Below are positions 50,696 to 58,599 of a stretch of DNA of 64,000 bases, piece by piece. The notes beneath the pieces were generated by a model. It made no database searches. It was not told the DNA's origin and saw nothing but the letters and a program-made list of their open reading frames with translations. Origin of the DNA: Hymenobacter qilianensis. GTDB lineage: Bacteria > Bacteroidota > Bacteroidia > Cytophagales > Hymenobacteraceae. Where the stretch lies: the NCBI RefSeq assembly GCF_014489555.1, contig NZ_CP060784.1:1178001-1242000 (forward strand), written 5' to 3'. The translations under genes were made by a program, and so were the position numbers. Position 1 is the first letter of the stretch, and each line of letters begins with the position of its first letter.

Positions 50696-51577
50696 TCACC
50701 TTCGGGGGGCAATTTCGAGGCCCGTGAGCGTGCGCAGCTTCTCCAGAAAATACTGCGTCCAGATGGGCGAGTGCATAATGTCTTTCTGGTGAATGAAGAT
50801 ATACGCCGTGTGCAGCCCGGCGCTCAGCCAGCCGGCCACGCGCTCGGCCCAGGCATCGGCGCGGCGGTAGTCGCTGTTGCCGAGGCCGTGGCCGTTGAAG
50901 CGGATAAACGCCGTAGGCGTAGTCAGGCGCTGGTGGAGCACGTCGCGGCGGCCCGCTACGTCGGTGATTACCAGCGTCTTGTTCAGCGCTTCCAGCAAGG
51001 CAAAAACCGTATCGCGCACGCCCACATCGGCAAACCAGCGCGGGTGTCGCAGCTCCACGGCCAGCGGCACATAGGCAGGAAAGTCGAGTAGGTAGCGCTC
51101 CAGGCGGCGCATGTGCTCCGGCCCGAACGTGGGGGGCAATTGCAGGAAGGCCGGCCCCAAATGTTCTTCCAGCCCACTGATGGCCCGGCAAAAGGAGGTC
51201 GTCAGCTCGTCGGCATTATACAGCTCCCGCTCGTGGGTGATGCTTTGGGGCATCTTGGGGCAAAATTTGAAGCCCGGCGGCACCGCATCGCGCCACTTGC
51301 GCACGGTGGGCGCGTCCGGAATGCGGTAGTGCGTGGTGTTCAGCTCAATGCTGTTGAACTGCCGGGCGTAGTGGTGCAGGTAGTCGGCATCCTTGATGCC
51401 AGCCGGGAAATAAGAGCCGAGCCAGGCTTTATTTGTCCAGATAGGACAGCCCACATAAATGGCAGGCTGAGGCGGAGCCGCAGCCCGGGCGCGAGCCAGC
51501 AACGTAGCCGTTTCGGGGTGGTCGGGAGGAAGCGTGAAATCCACGCCGCGCAGGTCGGAAAGGCGGCCAAAATCCAT
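50696..51577 (-). CDS. DUF72 family TIM-barrel protein
   Basis: From ATG 51577 (MDFGRLSDLRGVDFTLPPDHPET) the 293-residue protein contains the DUF72 signatures IYVGCPIWTNKAWLGSYFPAG, YARQFNSIELNTTHYRIPDAPTVRKWRDAVPPGFKFCPKMPQSITH and LAVELRHPRWF. TAFIRFNGHGL and AYIFIHQKDIMHSPIW also match. Its function is unknown; it is a TIM-barrel. As read it ends LEIAPRR. At the last G6 run (50704-50709) one more base would give LEIAPPKVIVQPVQGSLF and end at 50664, a tail I consider more usual for the family. A TACTTTGC box (minus, 51582-51589) sits four bases before the start codon. The 50280-50695 gap, apart from this possible tail, shows no gene; it has one G6-motif copy (C run 50501-50506). Confidence 0.87.
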   Translation of the reverse strand: MDFGRLSDLRGVDFTLPPDHPETATLLARARAAAPPQPAIYVGCPIWTNKAWLGSYFPAGIKDADYLHHYARQFNSIELNTTHYRIPDAPTVRKWRDAVPPGFKFCPKMPQSITHERELYNADELTTSFCRAISGLEEHLGPAFLQLPPTFGPEHMRRLERYLLDFPAYVPLAVELRHPRWFADVGVRDTVFALLEALNKTLVITDVAGRRDVLHQRLTTPTAFIRFNGHGLGNSDYRRADAWAERVAGWLSAGLHTAYIFIHQKDIMHSPIWTQYFLEKLRTLTGLEIAPRR

Positions 51578-51580
51578 AGG

Positions 51581-51589
51581 GCAAAGTAC
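51581..51589 (-). promoter_or_regulatory. Possible -7 element of the DUF72 gene
   Basis: On the minus strand GTACTTTGC ends three bases before ATG 51577. The same GTACTTTGC is found near lemA (24321) and upstream of the barrel gene (47007). The placement implies a leaderless transcript if it is the real box. Confidence 0.4.
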
Positions 51590-51926
51590 GGCAAATCTCC
51601 CCGCAGGAAGTAGGTTATTCCAGTAACAAAATTCAAGGACTTTTGCAACACGGCTTTGAACATGCTGAACAGGCCAATGACAAAATTTTGTACCAATCAA
51701 ATAATATCATTCTTTTTAGCCCCTAGGAGCCTTCTTTTAATAATACTAAGAGCATCTTTCTGAAACACAAAAGGCCATTTCGCTGGAGGAAGTGCAAATT
51801 ATTTTCGTACAAGTTTTATTCAAAAAATATAATTTATTATACTTGGTAACAGCTACCGCCAGTGAAGTTGACTCTTCCCCAAAAAGCGGCGCTCTAGTTT
51901 TGGCTGTTTACCAATTGTCTAAAAGT

Positions 51927-52769
51927 GTGATTCGATCCCTCCGATTACCTCTTGCCGGTTGGCTGTTTGCTCTGCTCCTCACCTTGCCTTTAGCCTTCCC
52001 CCAAACTGCATTTGCCACCCGGCTCAGCGACGATGATAAGGCTCCCACAGCTACCGCCCGTAAGAAAGTTGTCGTGTTGCGCGGCCGGGCCTCGTGGTAC
52101 GGCATTCAGCATCAAGGCCTGCCCACCAGCAGTGGCGAGAGATTTGACCGCAACAAGTATACCGCCGCTCACAAGACGCTTCCCTTCAACACCCGCTTAC
52201 GCGTAACCAACCCTCAAAACGGCAAATCGGTCGTCGTGCGTGTTACTGACCGTGGCCCCTTCCGCCACCAGCGAATTCTTGATTTAGCCGAAATTGCCGC
52301 CCGTCCGCTGGGTATTATTCAGCAAGGCGCTATTTCAGTTGTGGCCGAGGTAGTACCCGAAACGACGCCCCTAGGCCCCACAGATGCCCCCGAAGACTTA
52401 GCAGAGATTCTCAACGACACCATCGATCCGGAAATGCCGTCGTTGGCTACTACCGAAACTTCGGTGCCCACTACGCTTCCTGCCTCAACGGCTGCCTATG
52501 TAGTACAAACCGGCACCTTCGGCAGCGCCCTAAACGCCCAGAATCAGCTTACCAAGATTCAGTCTATCAATAGCAAGCTGGTGGTAACGGTAACGCCCGA
52601 AACCATGAACGGAAAGGTCCTCAACCGCGTGGTAGTAGGCCAGTTCGCCAACCGCAAAGCCGCTGAAGCCGTACGCCGGCAGTTGCAGCTGCGTGGCATT
52701 ACCGGTTTGGTTCGCCAGATTCAGGTGCCCATCGAGCCCGCCGCACATGCAGTAGCCGCCGGCCGATAG
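51927..52769 (+). CDS. rlpA: RlpA-like septal ring lytic transglycosylase with SPOR domain
   Basis: The protein has a signal peptide (MIRSLRLPLAGWLFALLLTLPLAFPQTAFA when read from GTG 51927) and a double-psi beta-barrel RlpA domain (GRASWYGIQHQGLPTSSGERFDRNKYTAAHKTLPFNTRLRV and VVVRVTDRGPFRHQRILDLAEIAARPLGI). A C-terminal SPOR domain follows (AYVVQTGTFGSALNAQNQL...RVVVGQFANRKAAEAVRRQL). The DPBB Asp of VTDRGPF and Glu/His surroundings fit the catalytic site. SPOR binds denuded glycan at the septum, so the enzyme trims septal peptidoglycan. The frame is open back to GTG 51792, but the residues before 51927 are polar and probably untranslated; the start is therefore uncertain. Confidence 0.9.
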   Translation: MIRSLRLPLAGWLFALLLTLPLAFPQTAFATRLSDDDKAPTATARKKVVVLRGRASWYGIQHQGLPTSSGERFDRNKYTAAHKTLPFNTRLRVTNPQNGKSVVVRVTDRGPFRHQRILDLAEIAARPLGIIQQGAISVVAEVVPETTPLGPTDAPEDLAEILNDTIDPEMPSLATTETSVPTTLPASTAAYVVQTGTFGSALNAQNQLTKIQSINSKLVVTVTPETMNGKVLNRVVVGQFANRKAAEAVRRQLQLRGITGLVRQIQVPIEPAAHAVAAGR

Positions 52770-52789
52770 CATTCGCCTCAAGCATTTGG

Positions 52790-52826
52790 AAGCCCGAACT
52801 GTCTGCTGTAGCAGAGGTTCGGGCTT
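52790..52826 (+). terminator. Terminator after rlpA
   Basis: AAGCCCGAAC and GTTCGGGCTT enclose 15 bases containing a nested TCTGC/GCAGA stem. The downstream tract is only CTTCTTC, so termination may be partial. A G5-type motif (CTGGGGGCAAATTTTTAG) follows at 52838. Confidence 0.6.
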
Positions 52827-52967
52827 CTTCGTGTAGGCTGGGGGCAAATTTTTAGGGCATAAGTTGGTCAGCGAAGAGTATGCGTTGTTATGTGAGTGCA
52901 TCGCTATAACTTAACGGCAACTGCCTACCCGCTGGGGGCTTTTTTCACCCGATTTCTACCATTCTTT

Positions 52968-55403
52968 ATGGCTTGGATAAAGGCCTTGTTGGCACTGCTG
53001 GTCAGTGCTACGCTTACCTGGGTACTCAACAGCAAGCAGGGCGACTTGCCGCCGTTTGGTAAGTTCCTGAGCCCATTCGTGGGTTTTTGGCAAAATGCCG
53101 AAGCTTCTGATGCCCAAGCCACTCAGCAAGAGCTAACCTTGCCCGGCCTGAAGGCGCCCGTGCAGGTCCGCTTCGACGACCGGCGCGTGCCCCACGTCTT
53201 TGCCCAGAACGACCACGACCTCTACTTCGCCCAGGGCTACCTCACCGCTCGCGACCGGCTCTGGCAGATGGAGTTTCAAACCCACGTAGCTGCTGGCCGC
53301 ATTTCGGAAGTTGTCGGGGCCAGAGCCCTGGAGTACGACCGGTTCCAGCGGCGCATGGGCTTGCCTTTTGGGGCCCAAAAATCGTTGGAGGCGATGATGG
53401 CTGACCCCACCACGCGCACGGTGCTGGAGGCGTATTCGGCCGGGGTAAATACTTACATCAATGGCTTAACGGCTAAAGAGCTGCCTTTTGAGTACAAGCT
53501 CCTAGATTATACCCCCGAGCCCTGGCAGCCGCTGAAGTGCGCCTTGCTGCTCAAGCTGATGGCCTGGGACCTGAGCGGCCGCTCCGACGATTTGCGCCTC
53601 TCTAATGCGCTGAATAAGTACGGCCCGGCCATCACCAACGATCTTTTCCCCAGCTACCCAACCCGCGAAGATCCTATTGTGCCCGTGGGTACGCCCCAGG
53701 ATTTTACGCCCGTGCCAGTGCCCGCCACGCCGCCCACGTTTGCCGCCGCCCTATCGGATAAAGTGCCGACACGTGAGCCAGACGCGGATTTGGGGTCCAA
53801 TAACTTCGCAGTAAGCGGCGCGAAGTCGGCTACGGGTTTTCCAATGCTGGCTAATGATCCGCACTTGCAGCTCAACCTGCCCAGCATCTGGTACCAGATT
53901 CAGCTGACCGCGCCGGGCGTGAACGTGTACGGCGTTACCATTCCAGGCTCGCCCTTGGTCATCATTGGCTTTAACCAGCAAGTGGCCTGGGGCGTGACCA
54001 ACGTGGGCGCCGATGTGCTGGACTGGTATCAGCTGAAATTCAAGGACAGCACCAAGAGCGAGTACTGGCACGATGGCCGCTGGAAACCGGTGCGCCGCGT
54101 AGTGGAGCGCGTTAAAGTGCGCGGCCTCCCTGACCGCCTCGACACGGTGCTCTACACCCACCACGGACCGGTGGTGTACGACAACGATGAGAAGGTTTTC
54201 AACAAGCAAACCCCTATTCGCCACGCCCTGCGCTGGACGGCCCACGAAGGCGGCAACGAGGTAAAAGCCTTTTACGGCCTGAACCGCGCCCGCAGCTACG
54301 CCGATTACACTGCTGCGCTTCAATATTACGCTGCGCCGGCCCAGAACTTCATTTTTGCCAGCGCCCAAAACGACGTGGCCATCTGGCCCAACGGCAAGTT
54401 TCCGCTGAAATGGACCGATCAGGGCAAGTTTATCCTCGATGGCACCAACCCGGCCCACGACTGGCAAGGCTGGATTCCGTCCACCCACAATCCGCACGTG
54501 CACAACCCGGCGCGGGGCTTCGTCAGCTCGGCCAACCAGTTTCCGGCCGGTCCGGACTACCCATATTATCTGGGTTGGTCGTTTGCGACGTGGGAGCGCG
54601 GCCACCGCATCAACGAGCGGCTTGCCACTATGCAGAACGCCACTCCCGACAGCCTTCGCCTGTTGCAGCTTGATAACCTGAATCTGAACGCCCAGCTTAT
54701 GCTGCCGCGCCTGCTGGCCCTCGTGAAGCCGCAGCAGCTAACGGTCGCCCAGCGCCGCACCTACGACAATCTGCGCCAGTGGAACTACTTCTACGACGCC
54801 GATGCCATCGCGCCCAGCGTATTCGACTTGTGGTACGGTAATCTGGTAAAGCGCCTGTGGGACGATGATTTTGGGGCCGCCGCCACTGGCCTGGAAATGC
54901 GCTTCCCACCCCGCGACCGAACCAACAACCTCCTATTAACCCAAGACACCAGCCGCTGGATCGACGACCGGCGCACGCCCGAGCGCGAAACGATGCCCCA
55001 GCTCGTGCAGGCTTCCTTCCAGTTTGCCACCGATTCGCTGGAGCGCAAATTTGGCCCCCAGGGGCCGGCTTGGCGCTGGGCCAACCAGAAAAGCACCGAT
55101 ATTCTGCATCTGGCCCAGCTAACGGGCTTCGGCCGCATGGACCTGGAAGTGGGCGGCGGCGCGGCCATCGTGAATGCTATTTCGGAGCGCAACGGCCCCT
55201 CCTGGCGCATGGTAGTGGCGCTGGGCCCGCAGGTGAAGGCTTACGGCGTATTCCCAGGGGGCCAAAGCGGTAACCCCGGCTCGGCTCACTACGATGACAT
55301 GATAGAAACGTGGCGCAAGGGCGAGCTGAACGAGTTGATTTTTCTGCAAAAGCCTGACGAGAAAAACCCACGCGTGAAAGCAGGTTTAGCGCTAAAGCCG
55401 TGA
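52968..55403 (+). CDS. Penicillin acylase family protein
   Basis: The 811-residue precursor starts at ATG 52968 (MAWIKALLALLVSATLTWVLN, an export signal). It shows the Ntn-hydrolase layout: alpha-chain motifs VPHVFAQNDHDLYFAQGYLTARDRLWQMEFQTHVAAGRISEVVG and a beta-chain nucleophile Ser277 in ADLGSNNFAVSGAKSATG. PMLANDPHLQLNLPSIWYQ and GVTIPGSPLVIIGFNQQVAWG follow. The Gly-Ser-Asn-Asn site is where the precursor self-cleaves, making Ser277 the N-terminal catalytic residue. Beta-chain ending SGNPGSAHYDDMIETWRKGE is also standard. The enzyme hydrolyses N-acyl bonds in the periplasm, for example of acylated signals or antibiotics; the substrate is undetermined. An open extension to 52896 is not needed. 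Confidence 0.95.
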   Translation: MAWIKALLALLVSATLTWVLNSKQGDLPPFGKFLSPFVGFWQNAEASDAQATQQELTLPGLKAPVQVRFDDRRVPHVFAQNDHDLYFAQGYLTARDRLWQMEFQTHVAAGRISEVVGARALEYDRFQRRMGLPFGAQKSLEAMMADPTTRTVLEAYSAGVNTYINGLTAKELPFEYKLLDYTPEPWQPLKCALLLKLMAWDLSGRSDDLRLSNALNKYGPAITNDLFPSYPTREDPIVPVGTPQDFTPVPVPATPPTFAAALSDKVPTREPDADLGSNNFAVSGAKSATGFPMLANDPHLQLNLPSIWYQIQLTAPGVNVYGVTIPGSPLVIIGFNQQVAWGVTNVGADVLDWYQLKFKDSTKSEYWHDGRWKPVRRVVERVKVRGLPDRLDTVLYTHHGPVVYDNDEKVFNKQTPIRHALRWTAHEGGNEVKAFYGLNRARSYADYTAALQYYAAPAQNFIFASAQNDVAIWPNGKFPLKWTDQGKFILDGTNPAHDWQGWIPSTHNPHVHNPARGFVSSANQFPAGPDYPYYLGWSFATWERGHRINERLATMQNATPDSLRLLQLDNLNLNAQLMLPRLLALVKPQQLTVAQRRTYDNLRQWNYFYDADAIAPSVFDLWYGNLVKRLWDDDFGAAATGLEMRFPPRDRTNNLLLTQDTSRWIDDRRTPERETMPQLVQASFQFATDSLERKFGPQGPAWRWANQKSTDILHLAQLTGFGRMDLEVGGGAAIVNAISERNGPSWRMVVALGPQVKAYGVFPGGQSGNPGSAHYDDMIETWRKGELNELIFLQKPDEKNPRVKAGLALKP

Positions 55404-55444
55404 GGTAAGCGATATTAGAAGGACCACTAAGCACTCATTCAAAA

Positions 55445-55670
55445 CCAGACCGTCATGCAGAGCGCAGCGAAGCATCTCGCGTGCGGTCGTTGCAGTGCTA
55501 ACCTAGACCCAAAAGGCGGTCATGTTGAGCGGAGTCGAAGCATCTCTACCGCTGATGTCAGATTAGTATTGCAACGAAGCGGTAGAGATGCTTCGACTTG
55601 GCTCAGCATGACAATATCTTTTGCAGCTAAACACGCGAGATGCTTCGCGCCGCTCTGCATGACGGTCTGG
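55445..55670. repeat. Palindromic repeat A with palindrome B nested inside
   Basis: Outer arms run from CCAGACCGTCATGCAGAGCG to CGCTCTGCATGACGGTCTGG. The inside holds a full copy of family B (55519-55612): GTCATGTTGAGCGGAGTCGAAGC ... GCTTCGACTTGGCTCAGCATGAC with AGATTAGTA in its loop. The structure matches that at 22978. The whole gap 55404-55705 has no gene. Confidence 0.8.
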
Positions 55671-55705
55671 CTTTGAATGAATAGGGCCATACTTACTCAA
55701 ATAAG

Positions 55706-56449
55706 CTAGCGCTCTAACGACTCGGCAAACTCACGCAGCAGTGCTGCTACTTCCTGCGGCGCTTCCAGGGGCAGTAGGTGCCCAGCCCCTCCAATTATTT
55801 CCAGAGGCGTGTTGGGGGGCAAATGGGGCAGCGTTTCCAGACCGTGCAGCGACGGCGACATTACCGCATCAGCATCGCCGGCTATTACCACGGCGGGCAC
55901 CGTAATCAGAGGCATTTGAGTTAGAATATTCTCGCGGCTGCCATGTAGTAACCACGCGTCCCAGGCAGCGTGGGTAGTGCGCAGATTGTCTTCAATGACC
56001 TGTGTCTGCAGTGCTTCCGACAGGGGCCGGGCCGTAATATGGGCCAGCGTGCGGGCCGCAGCGTGCGGGTTGCCGTAGGCGTGCAGGGAGGCTAAGCGCT
56101 CCTCGTCCGTCATGGGCTCGGGCGACGGCGGCGAGGGGGAGAGCAAGGCCAGCCCGCGCAGGCCTGCTGGTTGCTGAGCAGCAAAGGCAAGGGCAATTTT
56201 GCCCCCCATACTATGCCCCACCAGAATATAACTACTCAGGCCCTGCTCCCGGATGAACGCTCCTACCGCTTCGGCATACGCCTGCACCGAGTAGCCACCC
56301 GCCGGAGCCGGAGCACCGCCAAAGCCGCCTAAGTCGGGAGTCAGGCAGGTGTAGTCGGGGGCCAACGCGGCGGCTACGGCGGCCCACTCCCGGCCCGAGC
56401 CAGCCCAGTAGTGCAAACAAATAAAAGTGGGCGCAGCAGACGAAGGCAT
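55706..56449 (-). CDS. Alpha/beta hydrolase
   Basis: The 247-residue protein is an alpha/beta-hydrolase fold enzyme. It shows an oxyanion strand FICLHYWAGSGREW, a nucleophile elbow ILVGHSMGGKIALAFA (Ser in GHSMG), the acid in VIAGDADAVMSP and His in GGAGHLLPLEAP. CLTPDLGGFGGA is the family's DLPG-like loop. There is no signal, so it is cytoplasmic. It resembles MhpC/BioH/RutD-like enzymes, but the substrate cannot be stated. It is the neighbour of an HxlR regulator on the same strand, about 89 bases apart, which may regulate it. A G6 motif encodes MGGK (C run 56202-56207). Confidence 0.92.
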   Translation of the reverse strand: MPSSAAPTFICLHYWAGSGREWAAVAAALAPDYTCLTPDLGGFGGAPAPAGGYSVQAYAEAVGAFIREQGLSSYILVGHSMGGKIALAFAAQQPAGLRGLALLSPSPPSPEPMTDEERLASLHAYGNPHAAARTLAHITARPLSEALQTQVIEDNLRTTHAAWDAWLLHGSRENILTQMPLITVPAVVIAGDADAVMSPSLHGLETLPHLPPNTPLEIIGGAGHLLPLEAPQEVAALLREFAESLER

Positions 56450-56538
56450 AAGGAGGCGTTTGAAACGTGTAGCCTACCTACGCAAACCCGCTTCGGAATG
56501 GTCAAAAATGCCCCCAGCGAGTAGCCTCCGTCCGCGGT

Positions 56539-56925
56539 TTATCCGGCCGCAACCAGCACGTCTGAAGCTGCTTCCGCACACGGCGCTTCGCCTAGGCCCA
56601 GCACTTCGCGGTGCAGATTGCCCCACTCGCGCAGGGAATGCAGCACCGGACAAAGCGTTTCGCCGTGGGCAGTGAGGCGATATTCTACCTTGGGCGGCAC
56701 CTGCGCATACACGCGCCGATTCACGAGGCCGGCTTCTTCCAACTCCTTGAGCTGCTGGGCCAGCATCTTCTGCGTCACTTTCGGAATAAGGCGCTTCAGC
56801 TCGCCAAAGCGCAGGGTGCCATGCTCCGCCAGATACGAAAGGATAAACACTTTCCATTTGCCCCCCAGCACGTCGAGGGCGGCCGTGATGGGGCATATCG
56901 GCGAGTTCTTTGGCTTGGCTATCAT
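56539..56925 (-). CDS. HxlR family winged-helix transcription regulator
   Basis: The 128-residue protein contains the HxlR domain: CPITAALDVLGGKWKVFILSYLAEHGTLRFGELKRLIPKVTQKMLAQQLKELEEAGLVNRRVYAQVPPKVEYRLTAHGETL. The N-terminal Cys (SPICPIT) is the redox- or aldehyde-sensing position of this family. These regulators bind as dimers to short palindromes and often control a neighbouring detoxification gene. Here the divergent gene is an Old Yellow Enzyme, a common HxlR target, and GGTACCT direct repeats lie between the two. The C-terminal tail (GEAPCAEAASDVLVAAG) is not conserved. A G6 motif encodes LGGKW. Confidence 0.95.
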   Translation of the reverse strand: MIAKPKNSPICPITAALDVLGGKWKVFILSYLAEHGTLRFGELKRLIPKVTQKMLAQQLKELEEAGLVNRRVYAQVPPKVEYRLTAHGETLCPVLHSLREWGNLHREVLGLGEAPCAEAASDVLVAAG

Positions 56926-56960
56926 TTTATTCAGTTGATTATCAGCAACAGTTTCTAAAA

Positions 56961-56986
56961 GGTACCTGCATTACTTTACGGTACCT
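56961..56986. promoter_or_regulatory. Putative HxlR operator (paired GGTACC palindromes)
   Basis: Two GGTACCT sites (56961-56967 and 56980-56986) are spaced 19 bases start to start, about two helical turns, in the HxlR/OYE divergent gap. Each GGTACC is itself a palindrome, fitting a dimeric winged-helix regulator acting on one or both promoters. Confidence 0.6.
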
Positions 56987-57177
56987 ACTTGACAAATGTA
57001 TCCTATGGGCGAGACCTTTGCAAGCGCTGCCGACAGGCGGAAATGAGGCATCTGCGTCCCGGCAAATCCGGTGGGCAGCCAACATTTACTGCTCCCAGGT
57101 GGTTTGGCACGACGCGCTAGTGGGCTAAGCTTCACATTCGCTCTCATTCTTTTTAAAGTCAATCATTACCAGTTCTT

Positions 57178-58323
57178 ATGTCGTCTTCCACCAAGCATCT
57201 TTTCACGCCCTTTCAAATGGGTGCTCTTTCTTTACCCAACCGCTTCGTAATGGCGCCCATGACGCGTAGCCGCGCCAAAAACGATGGCAACGTGCCCACC
57301 GATTCCACGGTGGAATACTACCGGCAGCGCGCGTCGGCGGGCCTTATTATTACCGAGGGCGCTCAGGTTTCGCCTCAGGGTGTTGGCTACGTTTTCACGC
57401 CCGGCATTCACTCTGCGGCTCAGGTAGCAGGCTGGAAGAAAGTAACCGACGCGGTACACGCCGAAGGCGGCCGTATTTTTATTCAGCTCTGGCACGTAGG
57501 CCGTATTTCGCACCCATTCTTCCATAATGGCGAGCTGCCGGTTGCGCCCTCAAGCGTGAAGCCGACCGACGTGAAGGCTTACACAGATAAAGGCATGGAG
57601 GAAATTCCGGCCCCGCGTGCCCTGGAGCTGAGCGAGATTGCCGGCGTAGTGAACGACTTCCGCCAGGCAGCCCAAAACGCGAAAGACGCGGGCTTCGATG
57701 GTGTGGAGATTCATGGCGCCAACGGCTACCTGCTCGACCAGTTCATCCAGGACGGCACCAACCAGCGCACCGACGAGTACGGCGGCAGCGTAGAAAACCG
57801 CGCCCGCTTTGTGCTGGAAGTAGTGCAGGCCACCGCCGACGTATTCGGTGCCGACCGCGTGGGCATCCGTTTGTCGCCCACCGGCAACGTGGGGGGCATT
57901 TCTGACTCCGACCGCCGTGGTACGTTCAGCTACGTGACGGAGCAGCTCAACAAGTTTGGCCTGGCGTATCTGCACGTCATTGAGGCGCTGCCCGGCCATG
58001 CGATGGCGGCCAAAAACGGACAGGAGCCGGTTGGTCCGCACTTGCGCAAAATCTTCGATGGCCCGTTCATTCTGAATGGCGGCTACACCCAGGAAACGGC
58101 CGAAGCCGCTTTGGAAAACAACGAAGCCGACCTGATTGCCTTCGGTATTCCGTTCATCGCCAACCCCGACCTGGTGGAGCGCTACGAGCAAGGCACGGCC
58201 CTCAACACGCCCGATCCGGCTACTTTTTACGGCGGCGACGATAATGGCTACATCGACTATCCTTCGTTGGAGGAAGCAGAAGCTACGGAAGCCTCACCCA
58301 AGCAGGACATCGTGAATTATTAA
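57178..58323 (+). CDS. Old Yellow Enzyme family alkene reductase (NemA-like)
   Basis: The 381-residue protein is an FMN-dependent TIM-barrel oxidoreductase. Motifs are FTPFQMGALSLPNRFVMAPMTRSRA, STVEYYRQRASAGLIITEGAQVS, RIFIQLWHVGRISHP, the catalytic GVEIHGANGYLLDQFIQDGTNQRTDEYGGS, and FDGPFILNGGYT. HGANGYLLDQF carries the His/Asn pair that binds activated alkene substrates (HxxN). The C-terminal FIANPDLVERYEQGTALN is that of NemA-type N-ethylmaleimide or xenobiotic reductases using NADPH. Probable role: reduction of reactive unsaturated carbonyls or nitro compounds. It is divergent from an HxlR regulator. A terminator follows. Confidence 0.96.
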   Translation: MSSSTKHLFTPFQMGALSLPNRFVMAPMTRSRAKNDGNVPTDSTVEYYRQRASAGLIITEGAQVSPQGVGYVFTPGIHSAAQVAGWKKVTDAVHAEGGRIFIQLWHVGRISHPFFHNGELPVAPSSVKPTDVKAYTDKGMEEIPAPRALELSEIAGVVNDFRQAAQNAKDAGFDGVEIHGANGYLLDQFIQDGTNQRTDEYGGSVENRARFVLEVVQATADVFGADRVGIRLSPTGNVGGISDSDRRGTFSYVTEQLNKFGLAYLHVIEALPGHAMAAKNGQEPVGPHLRKIFDGPFILNGGYTQETAEAALENNEADLIAFGIPFIANPDLVERYEQGTALNTPDPATFYGGDDNGYIDYPSLEEAEATEASPKQDIVNY

Positions 58324-58349
58324 GCAGCGGCCCTGCCGATTTTGCTAAG

Positions 58350-58387
58350 AACCCCGCCCTGAAACATTCCAGGGCGGGGTTTTTTAT
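58350..58387 (+). terminator. Terminator after the Old Yellow Enzyme gene
   Basis: AACCCCGCCCTG and CCAGGGCGGGGTT with a short loop run into a six-T tract, 26 bases after the stop. Confidence 0.92.
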
Positions 58388-58402
58388 GTTAAAATACTCC
58401 TT

Positions 58403-58512
58403 CTCTTGGCGGTCATGCAGAGCGGCGCGAAGCATCTCGCGTGTTTAGTGGGATTAGTAACCTCTCGTCAGCACGCGAGATGCTTCGCGCCGCTCTGCAT
58501 GACCGCCAAGAG
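58403..58512. repeat. Perfect-arm palindromic repeat A
   Basis: Two exactly complementary 41-base arms (58403-58443 and 58472-58512), starting CTCTTGGCGGTCATGCAGAG, flank a 28-base loop that contains GGGATTAGTAA. It is the best-preserved member of the family in the window. Confidence 0.92.
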
Positions 58513-58599
58513 GGCTTATAGGTGTCTGGATATTAGCGTTTCTACCCAAGGTCCGATTCTGCGTAGACAGCAAACTCAACCTTATCACACTGCTCTGTT

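Noticed and set aside
18967..58512. CRISPR array suggested by repeated GTCATGCAGAGCG blocks
   Set aside because: The repeats are scattered singly across the window, are long inverted repeats, and have no regular spacers or cas genes.
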